Below, in pieces: positions 1 through 7,307 of a stretch of DNA of 64,000 nt. The position numbers and the translations under genes were made by a program. How positions within the stretch are numbered: position 1 is the stretch's first letter; the number at the start of each line of letters is the position of its first letter. The DNA is taken from NCBI GenBank assembly GCA_041908065.1, contig JAYRGC010000050.1, positions 70,652 through 134,651 on the forward strand, in the 5' to 3' direction. The DNA comes from JAYRGC01 sp041908065. GTDB taxonomy: Bacteria; Pseudomonadota; Alphaproteobacteria; UBA9219. The notes below the pieces were generated by a model. The model saw nothing but the letters and a program-made list of their open reading frames with translations, was not told the origin of the DNA and did not search any database.

Positions 1-65
1 GAAGGAAAAACATCAATTTTAATATCCGCCACGCGAACGTCTTTTTTAGAAATGTCATTTTGCAT
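1..65 (-). CDS. 5' end of an unidentified gene, cut by the window edge
   Basis: The minus strand opens with an ATG at 65 preceded by AAAGGAAAAGAACTT, a good ribosome binding site, and stays open to the window edge (21 codons starting MQNDISKKDVRVADIK). It begins 26 bp after the stop of the carbamoyltransferase gene and reads in the same direction, so it is probably the next gene of the phosphonate operon. Too little is visible to name a family. The product could be an enzyme that acts on the phosphonate made by the upstream genes. Confidence 0.6.
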   Translation of the reverse strand, partial: MQNDISKKDVRVADIKIDVFP

Positions 66-91
66 AAGTTCTTTTCCTTTCAACAGTTGTA

Positions 92-1123
92 CTATCCCAC
101 ATCAAATGTGCCGATTTTCTTGGGTCTAAACCATCTTACGGGTCTGAAGCTTTTCTCCAGTTCATGGTCCACACCAAGAATCAAGGAGAACAGAGCCATC
201 CTGATAAGCAAGCCATTGTCGGTTTGCTTGAAAATTACCAGTCTGGGATCCCCATTAAGGTCCGTGCTTAAATCATATGCATCGGACCTGCTGTCGCGTG
301 GCAAAGGATGCATGATGACCACGTCATCTTTTGCGTACGCCTGCACGATGTTTTGCTTAATTTGGTGATTTGGCCTCAGGCTTGTGATTAGATTTTGCTC
401 TTCAAGCCGTTCTTTTTGAAGCCTAGTTGCGTAAATAACATCTGCAACCTTAAGCCCCTCCTCAAGAGTCCCCGCCTCGGTAAAGGAGTGTCCAAATTTA
501 GATGCATATTTGATGACTTCTTGTGGAAGGCCAAAATGTTCGGGATGAACAAGAACGTATTTTATGTCCTTGTATAGGCACATAAGATAAACAAGCGAGT
601 GAACAGTGCGGCCATACTTCAGATCGCCGGTAAGAGCGATTGTCGAGCCATCAACAGGTTTTCCTCTTTTTTCGAGTTCCTCTTGAAGCGTGTAAACATC
701 CAGCAGTGCCTGCGTCGGATGCTCTTCAGGCCCACTCCCTCCATTGATAACGGGAATGTTTGTGGCACTGCAAAATTCCTTTATTGCAGCCGGATCTGGG
801 TGACGGATCAGGATGATATCGTAAAATCCACTCGTTACCCGACTCGTGTCAAAATAAGATTCTCCCTTAACAATTGAGGTAATGCCTTCTCCTTGAGTGT
901 GGGACACGGCTCCACCGAGACGCATGAAGGCCGCATCGAAACTCAACCGCGTTCTTGTGCTGGGTTCAAAGAACATGCTGCCCAGCACGGCTCCGCGCAA
1001 AATGTCTGTGCAGACATCTCCCGTCGCTATAGGCTTAACGAGTTTGGCAAGTCTGAACAATTCGTCCAAATCTTCTCTGTCGACGCTTTTTACCGAAAGA
1101 AAATGTTTGCCTAAGAATCCCAT
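92..1123 (-). CDS. Aspartate carbamoyltransferase (PyrB) homologue inside a phosphonate operon
   Basis: 343 residues, somewhat longer than the usual roughly 310 of a catalytic chain because of a basic C-terminal tail. The carbamoyl-phosphate loop STRTR, the HPTQ signature that separates aspartate from ornithine enzymes (HPCQ), GDLKYGRTVHSL, RLQKER and HPLPR are all present, so the known aspartate and carbamoyl-phosphate ligands look intact. The family transfers a carbamoyl group from carbamoyl phosphate to aspartate in pyrimidine synthesis. Here the gene is the fourth of an operon with PEP mutase and phosphonopyruvate decarboxylase, 13 bp after the latter, with GGAGC before its ATG. It may be a pathway enzyme that carbamoylates an aminophosphonate, or a resistance copy against a phosphonate that inhibits this enzyme; both are inferences. 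An ordinary argF lies at 32.6 kb. Confidence 0.9.
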   Translation of the reverse strand: MGFLGKHFLSVKSVDREDLDELFRLAKLVKPIATGDVCTDILRGAVLGSMFFEPSTRTRLSFDAAFMRLGGAVSHTQGEGITSIVKGESYFDTSRVTSGFYDIILIRHPDPAAIKEFCSATNIPVINGGSGPEEHPTQALLDVYTLQEELEKRGKPVDGSTIALTGDLKYGRTVHSLVYLMCLYKDIKYVLVHPEHFGLPQEVIKYASKFGHSFTEAGTLEEGLKVADVIYATRLQKERLEEQNLITSLRPNHQIKQNIVQAYAKDDVVIMHPLPRDSRSDAYDLSTDLNGDPRLVIFKQTDNGLLIRMALFSLILGVDHELEKSFRPVRWFRPKKIGTFDVG

Positions 1124-1136
1124 GGTCAGCTCCGTT

Positions 1137-2291
1137 TCAAGGCGTGAATTTCGAGCTAAAGGATACCATGTGTTCCCTAAACATTAAAGCGCGCTCAGGG
1201 AGATCAAGTTTTGGCCTTTCCACAACCTTTATGGTTAACGGTGCGATCCTAATATGTAAAAAATTAGGGCCGTCAAAAGGATCAATTGAATGCAGCGCTT
1301 CTTTTACAGCTTCTTTGCCAGAGCAAGACCAAACAGAACGATAGCCGCAAGAGAGGGCAACGCCGGAGAAATCCACCGCATTCGCATTGCTGGGTTGTCC
1401 ACCAGTTGACTCGAAGATGCCGTTATCGAGCACGACATGGGTAAGATTGCGGGGGGACATTTTCCCGATGGTTGCGCAGTTTCCCATTTTCATGAGCAAT
1501 GCGCCGTCACCGTCTAACACGGTGACGGGGTGTGCGCAGTTCATCGCGACGCCCAATCCAATTGCCGAAGCGTGCCCCATTGAACCAGCCATATAAAAAT
1601 TGTTGGCCTTATCATGGCATTTGTATGCTTCACGATACGCATAACCGGTCGTCGCAATGACTGCGTGATTGCTAAACTCCTCCATGATTTGGGCTATGGT
1701 AGAGGCTCTATCTCCAATAGGCCCAGCAGTTACGCGTTTCACCGTTGGTCTTTCTCCCGAGGAAATTAGAGAGGGCATTGTGCTCTGCGTTTTCGCATTC
1801 TCGATAGTCTTGGGATTTATCAAAAACGCTCGGCTATTCCTGTCGGCGAGTTCCTGTTTTGCGCATCTCATCTCAGCAAGAGCATCTAGCCATTCACATG
1901 GCAGAACGGTTGTTTTAACTCCAAGTAGCTCCAAGAGCGGGCCGGAAGTTCTTCCCATAATCTCGTGCTGGGCCTCATCCTTAAATCCAACTGCGCCGCG
2001 CATAGAGATAAATAATGACACGGGTATCTGGTAGGGTTGGCAAAGAGACGCTATAGGATTCACCATGTTTCCAAGACCTGAATTTTGACAAATCACTCCT
2101 GCTTGTTTTCCGGCCAGCCAGTATCCGGCAGCAATTGCACAAGCTTCTCCTTCCGTGGTTGCCGGTATGTACCGAAGTAAATCTGTCGTTTCCAGATCTT
2201 TAAAAACAGACGACAAATTGGAACATGGCACTCCAATCAGAGCAGCATGATTCTGAGCTACCACTTCGATGAAATCCTCCGATTTGATCAT
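1137..2291 (-). CDS. Phosphonopyruvate decarboxylase (thiamine diphosphate enzyme)
   Basis: 384 residues. The N-terminal half carries the pyrimidine-domain glutamate in TTEGEACAIAAG and the family run QNSGLGNMVNP followed by DEAQH. The C-terminal half has the thiamine diphosphate/Mg motif GDGALLMKMGN ending in VVLDN. The enzyme decarboxylates phosphonopyruvate to phosphonoacetaldehyde, which pulls the unfavourable PEP mutase equilibrium forward. Its ATG overlaps the PEP mutase stop as ATGA, so the two are translationally coupled. Sulfopyruvate decarboxylases belong to the same family, but the adjacent PEP mutase makes phosphonopyruvate the likely substrate. Base composition is visibly more A+T rich than the core genome. 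Confidence 0.92.
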   Translation of the reverse strand: MIKSEDFIEVVAQNHAALIGVPCSNLSSVFKDLETTDLLRYIPATTEGEACAIAAGYWLAGKQAGVICQNSGLGNMVNPIASLCQPYQIPVSLFISMRGAVGFKDEAQHEIMGRTSGPLLELLGVKTTVLPCEWLDALAEMRCAKQELADRNSRAFLINPKTIENAKTQSTMPSLISSGERPTVKRVTAGPIGDRASTIAQIMEEFSNHAVIATTGYAYREAYKCHDKANNFYMAGSMGHASAIGLGVAMNCAHPVTVLDGDGALLMKMGNCATIGKMSPRNLTHVVLDNGIFESTGGQPSNANAVDFSGVALSCGYRSVWSCSGKEAVKEALHSIDPFDGPNFLHIRIAPLTIKVVERPKLDLPERALMFREHMVSFSSKFTP

Positions 2292-3172
2292 GGCATTAGT
2301 TCCTTTGGTTTTTGTTGTCTGTTGTATTTTCTTTCCTCTGATGGCAGTAAATCCATGCCAGTGAGGGACAGCACTTCCTTGACGGTTACCATGTTTGAAA
2401 CACCGCGTGGATCTTGTTGTTCAAGTAACTCTCTTGACGCATTTTTTAAGGCCAAGATTTGCGCACGCAGAAGCTGATTGGCCCATATGATACCTTTGAC
2501 GCTTTTCAATCGCGGAATAACAGGAGCGATAGAGCTATAGTAAGTCGTGGGGACAATCACGATAGGATTTGGTTTATCCCAGTCTTCTATAAAACGAACG
2601 ATATCAGACGCTTCTTTAGATTTCGAGTGAATCAGAATTGCGTCGGCACCTGCTTCTGCATAAAGATTGGCGCGTTCTTTAGCTACATCAAGGCCTTGTC
2701 CTACGATTAAAGCCTCAACCCTGGCGACAAGAAACATGTCGTTTCCGAGCGCATCTTTTATGGCCCGTATCTTTCCGCAGAAAGTTTCCTTGTCTTCGAG
2801 CTCTTGACCTGCGGACATGAGAGAGTTTCTCTTCGGAAAAACCTGATCCTCAATGGATATGCCTGAGGCCCCAGCTTTGAAAAGTTTCTTGGCAAAGAAC
2901 CGAGCAATATTGAAATCGCCATGCCCATTATCTCCATCGACAAGGATAGCGGCTTGTGTTGCGGAGGCGATGTTCTCTGTCGCAGCGACGACCTCGGCCC
3001 AAGACAATTCTCCAAAATCACGACGTCCTTGAACGGTGCTTAATCCCAGGCTTGAGACCCAAATGGAATCAAAGCCAGCCTGTTCTGCGACTATAGCCGA
3101 CAGCGCATCATGGCATCCAATAATGTATGTCGGGGCCGTATTCGACAACTGCGTTCTCAATAAATTTGTCAT
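2288..3172 (-). CDS. pepM: Phosphoenolpyruvate mutase (PepM)
   Basis: 294 residues of the isocitrate lyase/PEP mutase superfamily. It interconverts PEP and phosphonopyruvate, the C-P bond-forming entry step of nearly all phosphonate pathways. The Mg-binding run VDGDNGHGD and the diagnostic mutase segment IEDQVFPKRNS are present. In the usual signature the segment reads EDK-x5-NS; here the lysine is glutamine, while the later lysine and the NS pair are kept. AAGGAGG sits five bases before the ATG. The gene lies 40 bp after the HAD gene and overlaps the decarboxylase by 4 bp. The related methylisocitrate lyase and phosphonopyruvate hydrolase are less likely given the NS pair and the neighbours. 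Confidence 0.92.
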   Translation of the reverse strand: MTNLLRTQLSNTAPTYIIGCHDALSAIVAEQAGFDSIWVSSLGLSTVQGRRDFGELSWAEVVAATENIASATQAAILVDGDNGHGDFNIARFFAKKLFKAGASGISIEDQVFPKRNSLMSAGQELEDKETFCGKIRAIKDALGNDMFLVARVEALIVGQGLDVAKERANLYAEAGADAILIHSKSKEASDIVRFIEDWDKPNPIVIVPTTYYSSIAPVIPRLKSVKGIIWANQLLRAQILALKNASRELLEQQDPRGVSNMVTVKEVLSLTGMDLLPSEERKYNRQQKPKELMP

Positions 3173-3212
3173 TTTATCCTCCTTAAAATTAACGATTCAG
3201 ATTTTGTTACAC

Positions 3213-3986
3213 TTAACCGAACATGGGGTTTGAAAACGTGAGGCATCGTCCTGCGGACAACCTCCCACAAAGCTCCCCCAATGATCCCCCTTTATTGGCA
3301 GCAGACAAAAACGATGGAAGGCCTGCTACGACAACATCCACAAATGGATATCCGGTTCTCTCTCTTTTGTTGTCTACGATAAGCGCTGTCCACATCCCAC
3401 ATTTTTTGGAATAAAAAAGGTTTTCAGGCGTATCATCGACCATGATTGTTCTGGCAGCAGAGGCCTTCATCTGAGACAGCACATATGTAAAGGGGGCGAT
3501 GGAATCTGATTTCCTTTGGAACCCAATTTCTTCCAATGTGAAAATAGATTCGTCTGGAAAATAGTTTTTGATACCAAGCGTGTTGAGAACCCGTGTTGCC
3601 CAAGACCTGTTTCCGTGAGTAAGCATCGCGCACGGAATGTTGAGGGTAGAGAATAGAGCAGGAAGATCGCCCCTGCTTAAAACATTCTCTTCCTGCAAGC
3701 GATTGTGATAAGAGCGATGTAGCTCAGTCAGCGAAATGCCGCATGCTGTGAATGCCTCGTAATACGTTTTATGCTTTTTACGCGAGGCAAGAGCCATTTG
3801 TCTTGCTTGTTTTTCAGTCAGCAACGGGACAAGATCCATAGCTACTTGTGTCGCCACGCTAAAACAATGATTTTGAAAGACAGGCGTGTCTTCAAACATG
3901 ACTCCATCGTTGTCGAAAACGATTAGGTCTATCTTCTTGCTTGTACAAGAAGAACTGTTCTTAGAAATTTCGTTCGACTGCATCAT
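3213..3986 (-). CDS. HAD-superfamily hydrolase, first gene of the phosphonate operon
   Basis: 257 residues. HAD motif I is visible as VFDNDGVMFEDT with the nucleophile and acid aspartates two apart. AMLTHGN fits motif II, and MVDDTPENL fits motif IV with its paired aspartates. A helical cap lies between motifs I and II. Haloacid dehalogenase-type phosphatases remove phosphate or dehalogenate small substrates. In this operon it could dephosphorylate a phosphonate intermediate or act as a phosphonatase-like C-P hydrolase, but the Schiff-base lysine of PhnX cannot be pointed to with confidence. GGAGGGTAA precedes two adjacent ATGs; the second, at 3983, has the better spacing. Confidence 0.8.
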   Translation of the reverse strand: MMQSNEISKNSSSCTSKKIDLIVFDNDGVMFEDTPVFQNHCFSVATQVAMDLVPLLTEKQARQMALASRKKHKTYYEAFTACGISLTELHRSYHNRLQEENVLSRGDLPALFSTLNIPCAMLTHGNRSWATRVLNTLGIKNYFPDESIFTLEEIGFQRKSDSIAPFTYVLSQMKASAARTIMVDDTPENLFYSKKCGMWTALIVDNKRERTGYPFVDVVVAGLPSFLSAANKGGSLGELCGRLSAGRCLTFSNPMFG

Positions 3987-4040
3987 TTACCCTCCAGTAG
4001 CACCAAGGTTATCTCAAACAGACAGCTTATCCAACAAACA

Positions 4041-4070
4041 ATCATAGTTAACAGTTTGATTTATAATCAA
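4041..4070 (-). promoter_or_regulatory. Putative promoter and palindromic operator of the phosphonate operon
   Basis: On the minus strand a -35-like TTGATT (4065-4070) is followed after 18 bp by TATGAT (4041-4046), about 55 bp upstream of the HAD start. The -35 is one arm of a perfect 6-3-6 palindrome, ttgatt-tat-aatcaa, at 4056-4070, which would place a repressor on the promoter. The surrounding 3990-4140 is A+T rich and codes for nothing recognisable. This is pattern recognition only. Confidence 0.35.
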
Positions 4071-4220
4071 TTATCGCCCTTTTGGGTTTTGGATTTTTGC
4101 CGAAAACCACCATATTGAGTATCTAAACTCGTTTTTTTCCATCAAGTTGTTCCTTTTCGCCATTCTCCGTCTATTTTTTCGTACCTTCCCAATTTAGGAA
4201 GGTGACTCCGTTTTCTTCCA

Positions 4221-4733
4221 CTACAGCAATGACCGGCTGTTATATTTTTCCCGCCCCACCTTCGCCGTTTCATCGTGTTCGTTTCTGATCTCTTCTGAAA
4301 CCAGAACGCGATGGGCTGCCTCAACCAGCGAACGGACAAGGTTGCTCTGTCCGCCGGACGTTCTGAAAAATGTTTCCTTGCTCATGAAGCGGCGGTTTTG
4401 ACATTGCTCCGGCCATGTGGCTGCTTCGCCTGCCATGCGTCCAACAAAAACGATTGTTTGCGCGATTTCGTTCTGCCGACCCTTGGTCTTGATGGCCGTG
4501 ACGGGCTTCACGAGGCCGAGGGCGATGTTTGCGCTCTCGAAAACCTCGCGCCGCGCTGCGGCCTCGGCATCGTCGTCGTCCCATTCCACACATCCGCCAG
4601 GAAGGACAAAGCGGTTTTTGTTCTTGATCGCCAGCACGCAATTTTGATCGTCGAAAACAACGATTTTGACGTATTCGATTTCCTCTGCGTTCAGCGATTG
4701 CTCGGGAACAAAACAAGGATTTGTGTTAAGCAT
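4221..4733 (-). CDS. Nudix-like hydrolase with a degenerate Nudix box
   Basis: 170 residues from the ATG at 4733, chosen because GGGAGG lies seven bases upstream; longer readings lack such a site. The region FVLPGGCVEW followed by ARREVFESANI resembles the Nudix box, but the expected REUxEExGU reads REVFESANI. One of the metal-binding glutamates and the glycine are therefore replaced, and the spacing to the first glycine is one residue long. Family members hydrolyse nucleoside diphosphates linked to another moiety. With this box, activity is uncertain. The start overlaps the 3' end of the preceding small gene by 8 bp, so it closes an operon of five overlapping genes. Confidence 0.7.
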   Translation of the reverse strand: MLNTNPCFVPEQSLNAEEIEYVKIVVFDDQNCVLAIKNKNRFVLPGGCVEWDDDDAEAAARREVFESANIALGLVKPVTAIKTKGRQNEIAQTIVFVGRMAGEAATWPEQCQNRRFMSKETFFRTSGGQSNLVRSLVEAAHRVLVSEEIRNEHDETAKVGREKYNSRSLL

Positions 4734-4998
4734 AACGCGCCTCCCGTTCATAATAGGAGCCGATGCCGTTCTCTCTGCACCGAAGCTCAATGACGGCCAG
4801 CGCATTGGCGAAGTGCCAAAGGGCAGCTACATCCTGATGGGCAAAGCCCAAGGCAAGAAGGTCTTGCTGCTCGCAGTTGCCGATCTCCAGTGTCATCTCA
4901 ACGATTGTGTCAGCCATGCGAGCCACCGGTTCAAATCTCTTATCCGTTTCAGAGGTGATCTGATCGACGATGCGGCGGTATTTGATTGCTTTAGCCAC
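4726..4998 (-). CDS. Unknown 90-residue protein of the island operon
   Basis: Begins MAKAIKYRRIVDQI and reads as a mostly helical acidic protein with two cysteines. I do not recognise a family. Reality is supported by its exact fit in the operon: its ATG overlaps the end of the XRE regulator gene by 8 bp and its stop overlaps the Nudix-like gene by 8 bp. The same small overlap recurs at each junction here, as expected for coupled translation. Function unknown. Confidence 0.65.
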   Translation of the reverse strand: MAKAIKYRRIVDQITSETDKRFEPVARMADTIVEMTLEIGNCEQQDLLALGFAHQDVAALWHFANALAVIELRCRENGIGSYYEREARYA

Positions 4999-5398
4999 GG
5001 GGCGCCTCCCTGATTTCAGGGATGGAAGCCATTACGCGAACAACGCCTGTGTACGAAAGAGCCAACGTATGACCGGTCGGGTCGCAACCGGCAGGGATCG
5101 TAATGGCCGTCTCATAACGGACAAACTGGATGCCTCGACGGGCAAAGGTCGTAACAAGCGTCTCCATTGTCGATTTTTGCGGGATGTATACTCCGTGCTC
5201 GATGTTTTTGATCGTTTCCGCAGATATCTTTGCTTCTTTGGCAAGATCGCTACGTGACCAATCGAGCATGCTGCGCGCGGCACGCAGTTGCGAGGCCGTG
5301 AAAACGCAGGACATGATCGCGTACATGGGGCCGGACGGCGTACCGACGTCAGAATTGTTTTTGGCGTTCGTCGGATCAAAAGGCGGCTTGGAAATCAT
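4991..5398 (-). CDS. XRE-family helix-turn-helix regulator
   Basis: 135 residues. Residues about 34-90 form an XRE/Cro-type DNA-binding domain: TASQLRAARSMLDWSRSDLA, then ISAETIKNIEHG. A short tail follows (FVRYETAITIPAGCDPTG). The ATG overlaps the upstream stop as ATGA, with GGAGG just before; an internal ATG at the start of the domain is a weaker alternative. The domain closely resembles the N-terminal domains of the regulators at 6532-7302 and 8421-9101 (same TAxQxRAARxxLxW pattern), so the three are probably paralogues. It is a likely local repressor of this operon. Confidence 0.85.
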   Translation of the reverse strand: MISKPPFDPTNAKNNSDVGTPSGPMYAIMSCVFTASQLRAARSMLDWSRSDLAKEAKISAETIKNIEHGVYIPQKSTMETLVTTFARRGIQFVRYETAITIPAGCDPTGHTLALSYTGVVRVMASIPEIREAPRG

Positions 5399-5829
5399 TG
5401 GTATCCTCCCGCTTTTCTGTCCTCAATTTCCTCATCGAGATAACGCAGCACCAGATCGGCCAGTTTCTCTACTGAAGCTTCCGCATAGAACAGCCATTGT
5501 TTCCGACGCACCTTGCGCTGCTGGAGGCGGTCATAAAACTGGATGAGTGTTTCCCGATCTTCGGGCAAATGCGTCTGTTCACGCTTTTGCAAATCTTCGA
5601 TGTGCATGTTGATCGCGGCGTCGATCTTCGTTGCCCACTTGTCTTCAGCAAGATCGATGGTCTGCTCAGGAAATGTTCGCTGAAGGTGAAAATCGCAAAA
5701 CTCGTCCATGAGTCTGGCGAGGGCGATTATTTTATTAACGGACTCCTTCGATCTTCCGTTCTCGCCGTGCGTAATCATGCTCTGAAACGCCAGCATGAGG
5801 GCCATGCGCATTTGTTCGTCTTTAGTCAT
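5395..5829 (-). CDS. Unknown 144-residue helical protein
   Basis: The start at 5829 is set by CGGAGG six bases upstream; the reading frame is open further but without a site. The product (MTKDEQMRMALML...) is rich in charged and helical residues with heptad-like stretches around EDLQKREQTHLPEDRETL, and lacks membrane segments or a signal peptide. No family recognised. It overlaps the XRE gene by 4 bp (ATGA) and the upstream gene by 8 bp, so it is part of one transcription unit with them. Confidence 0.65.
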   Translation of the reverse strand: MTKDEQMRMALMLAFQSMITHGENGRSKESVNKIIALARLMDEFCDFHLQRTFPEQTIDLAEDKWATKIDAAINMHIEDLQKREQTHLPEDRETLIQFYDRLQQRKVRRKQWLFYAEASVEKLADLVLRYLDEEIEDRKAGGYQ

Positions 5830-6118
5830 GACAGCCTCCGATAACCAAGGCCTGTGGCCAGAAGCGCGACAACAAACGCGCAAATCGCTCAATCGTATTC
5901 AATTCGCGTGTGGAAGGCTGAGGGAGCGGGGAATTGGCGAGATAAAGGAAAGTGATCCCATGCATCTTGACGGCCTGCGTAAACGCATCGCGCTCGGTAT
6001 CAGATGCGAAATTGTCTTGAATGATCTCAAGGACAGTGGCCTCTGAACATTCTGGACGGGCCATCAGTGCCTGCGCCTTGGCGAGAGGCAATGCGATTGC
6101 TGTGTTGTCGTTCGTCAT
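5822..6118 (-). CDS. Unknown 98-residue protein, first gene of the five-gene island operon
   Basis: I take the ATG at 6118 (MTNDNTAIALPLAKAQALM). The frame stays open for about 85 more codons upstream, but that part crosses the repeated TTTGGAC sites and looks non-coding. The ribosome site is weak (GTGAG). The protein is small and soluble and shows no known motif. Its last codons overlap the next gene by 8 bp. Immediately upstream lies a cluster of four TTTGGAC repeats that could control it. Confidence 0.55.
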   Translation of the reverse strand: MTNDNTAIALPLAKAQALMARPECSEATVLEIIQDNFASDTERDAFTQAVKMHGITFLYLANSPLPQPSTRELNTIERFARLLSRFWPQALVIGGCHD

Positions 6119-6187
6119 AAAATGCTCACTGATGTCGTTGATCAATGAGGCGAGTATCAATATCTCCAACGCGTGATTCCACAGGAG

Positions 6188-6272
6188 AATTTGGACTTTT
6201 TGCCCATATTCAGGGGGGCAATTTGGACGAATTTCTAATTTGGACTTTTTGATCAAAATTTTGGACTTTTTT
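6188..6272. repeat. Four direct copies of aatttGGAC(ttttt), probable regulator binding sites
   Basis: TTTGGAC occurs at about 6190, 6222, 6239 and 6260 within 85 bp. Three copies extend to TTTGGACTTTTT. Spacings are 32, 17 and 21 bp. The cluster sits 70-155 bp upstream of the five-gene operon that contains an XRE regulator, so it may be its operator or an iteron-like array. No gene overlaps it convincingly. Confidence 0.6.
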
Positions 6273-6364
6273 CCTGATAAAAAATAGGCTGGCGGCGTGA
6301 CCGCATGAAAGAATAGGCGATGATCGTTTGAAACGGCAATTTCAGAGAGAACACTCAACACGAC

Positions 6365-6403
6365 AAAAAGCAATCGCCGTTTTTATCAGGCGATCCCTTT
6401 TTT
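6365..6403. terminator. Weak bidirectional hairpin with flanking A and T runs
   Basis: A 6-bp stem, atcgcc (6373-6378) with ggcgat (6389-6394), is flanked by aaaaa on the left and tttttt on the right. It lies in the gap between the operon ending at 6532 and the one starting at 6118. On the minus strand it could end the four-gene transcript. The stem is short, so confidence is low. The rest of 6404-6531 shows nothing recognisable. Confidence 0.3.
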
Positions 6404-6531
6404 CTTGGCACTTTTAATCAGATGAAAAGATGTGTGGGAGGATAGCGCGATATCCGATTGGTTCTTGGCAGCTCCATGCCTTGACAGGTACAGGCAAAAC
6501 CGAGGTGCTTTAACTGCACAGAAAAGGCGGT

Positions 6532-7302
6532 TCAGTAGCAAGCCTGCCGTTCTGGTTCGTTGCAGCCATCCAGCTGTGGCATCCGATGGCTGAAATTCGG
6601 CGAAGCCCTTTTTGCGGTAGATGTCGTATATGGTTTGGCTTCAAGCCACCGTTTCTCGAAGTGTTCGAACGTCTTTTTCACCAGTTTAGGCGACTCGAAT
6701 ACCACGTAGACCGGTTGGCGAAAATTGAAGCGCATGTCTTGCTCTATGGCGAAAGTGACTTCATCGCCATAGGCAAAGTCGCAGGAGACACAGTTGACGG
6801 GCGGTTCGTGATACACCCTGACTTCGAAAGAAGGGCCTCTCGGAAGATATATGTTCTGATCCGCCAGCAGGCACTTTACAGAGACGACTTTGCTAAGGTT
6901 TTGCAGGCGGTCGAAATTCGTCAATCCATTCCGCCCCGTGACCTTCGTTAACATGCCTTGGCTTCCGATCCTGCACACAACACCTGAAGCTTTGTCCTTG
7001 AGCATCTTTTCGATGTTGTCGAAAAAGCGGTCGCAGCTGCCAAGCCCACGGAAATCCTTAACGCCATCTGAGCGCGGTCTGACGCTGCCGTCCGGCAGGC
7101 ATTCGACGCCATGAGCGTCAAAGACGCTTTGTATGTCCAGGATGATGGACTCGCGAACGGGCGCATCGTCTTCGAATGTGCAAATGGTACCGCGCGCGAC
7201 ATTCGCTTCGTGTGCCAGCTTTTCACGAGACCACTTCAACAATGATCTCGCCATTCTGCTTTGTGCGCCTGTTATGAGATAAACTTCGGTCATGGTTGTC
7301 AT
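6532..7302 (-). CDS. XRE regulator with a TrmB-like C-terminal sensor domain
   Basis: 256 residues. Residues about 8-65 are an XRE DNA-binding domain (ITGAQSRMARSLLKWSREKL). After a linker, residues about 95-235 resemble the C-terminal domain seen in TrmB-like regulators, ending in PVYVVFESPKLVKKTFEHF followed by a conserved tryptophan. The 226-residue regulator at 8421 has the same two-domain plan. It is the last gene of a four-gene operon, 5 bp after the 97-residue gene. The tail after residue 235 is low-complexity. The ligand is unknown. Confidence 0.8.
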   Translation of the reverse strand: MTTMTEVYLITGAQSRMARSLLKWSREKLAHEANVARGTICTFEDDAPVRESIILDIQSVFDAHGVECLPDGSVRPRSDGVKDFRGLGSCDRFFDNIEKMLKDKASGVVCRIGSQGMLTKVTGRNGLTNFDRLQNLSKVVSVKCLLADQNIYLPRGPSFEVRVYHEPPVNCVSCDFAYGDEVTFAIEQDMRFNFRQPVYVVFESPKLVKKTFEHFEKRWLEAKPYTTSTAKRASPNFSHRMPQLDGCNEPERQACY

Positions 7303-7307
7303 TCGCC

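Noticed and set aside
5830..6373. N-terminal extension of the 98-residue gene to a 183-codon reading
   Set aside because: The extra part runs through the TTTGGAC repeat cluster, has no ribosome site and an atypical composition, so the ATG at 6118 is preferred.
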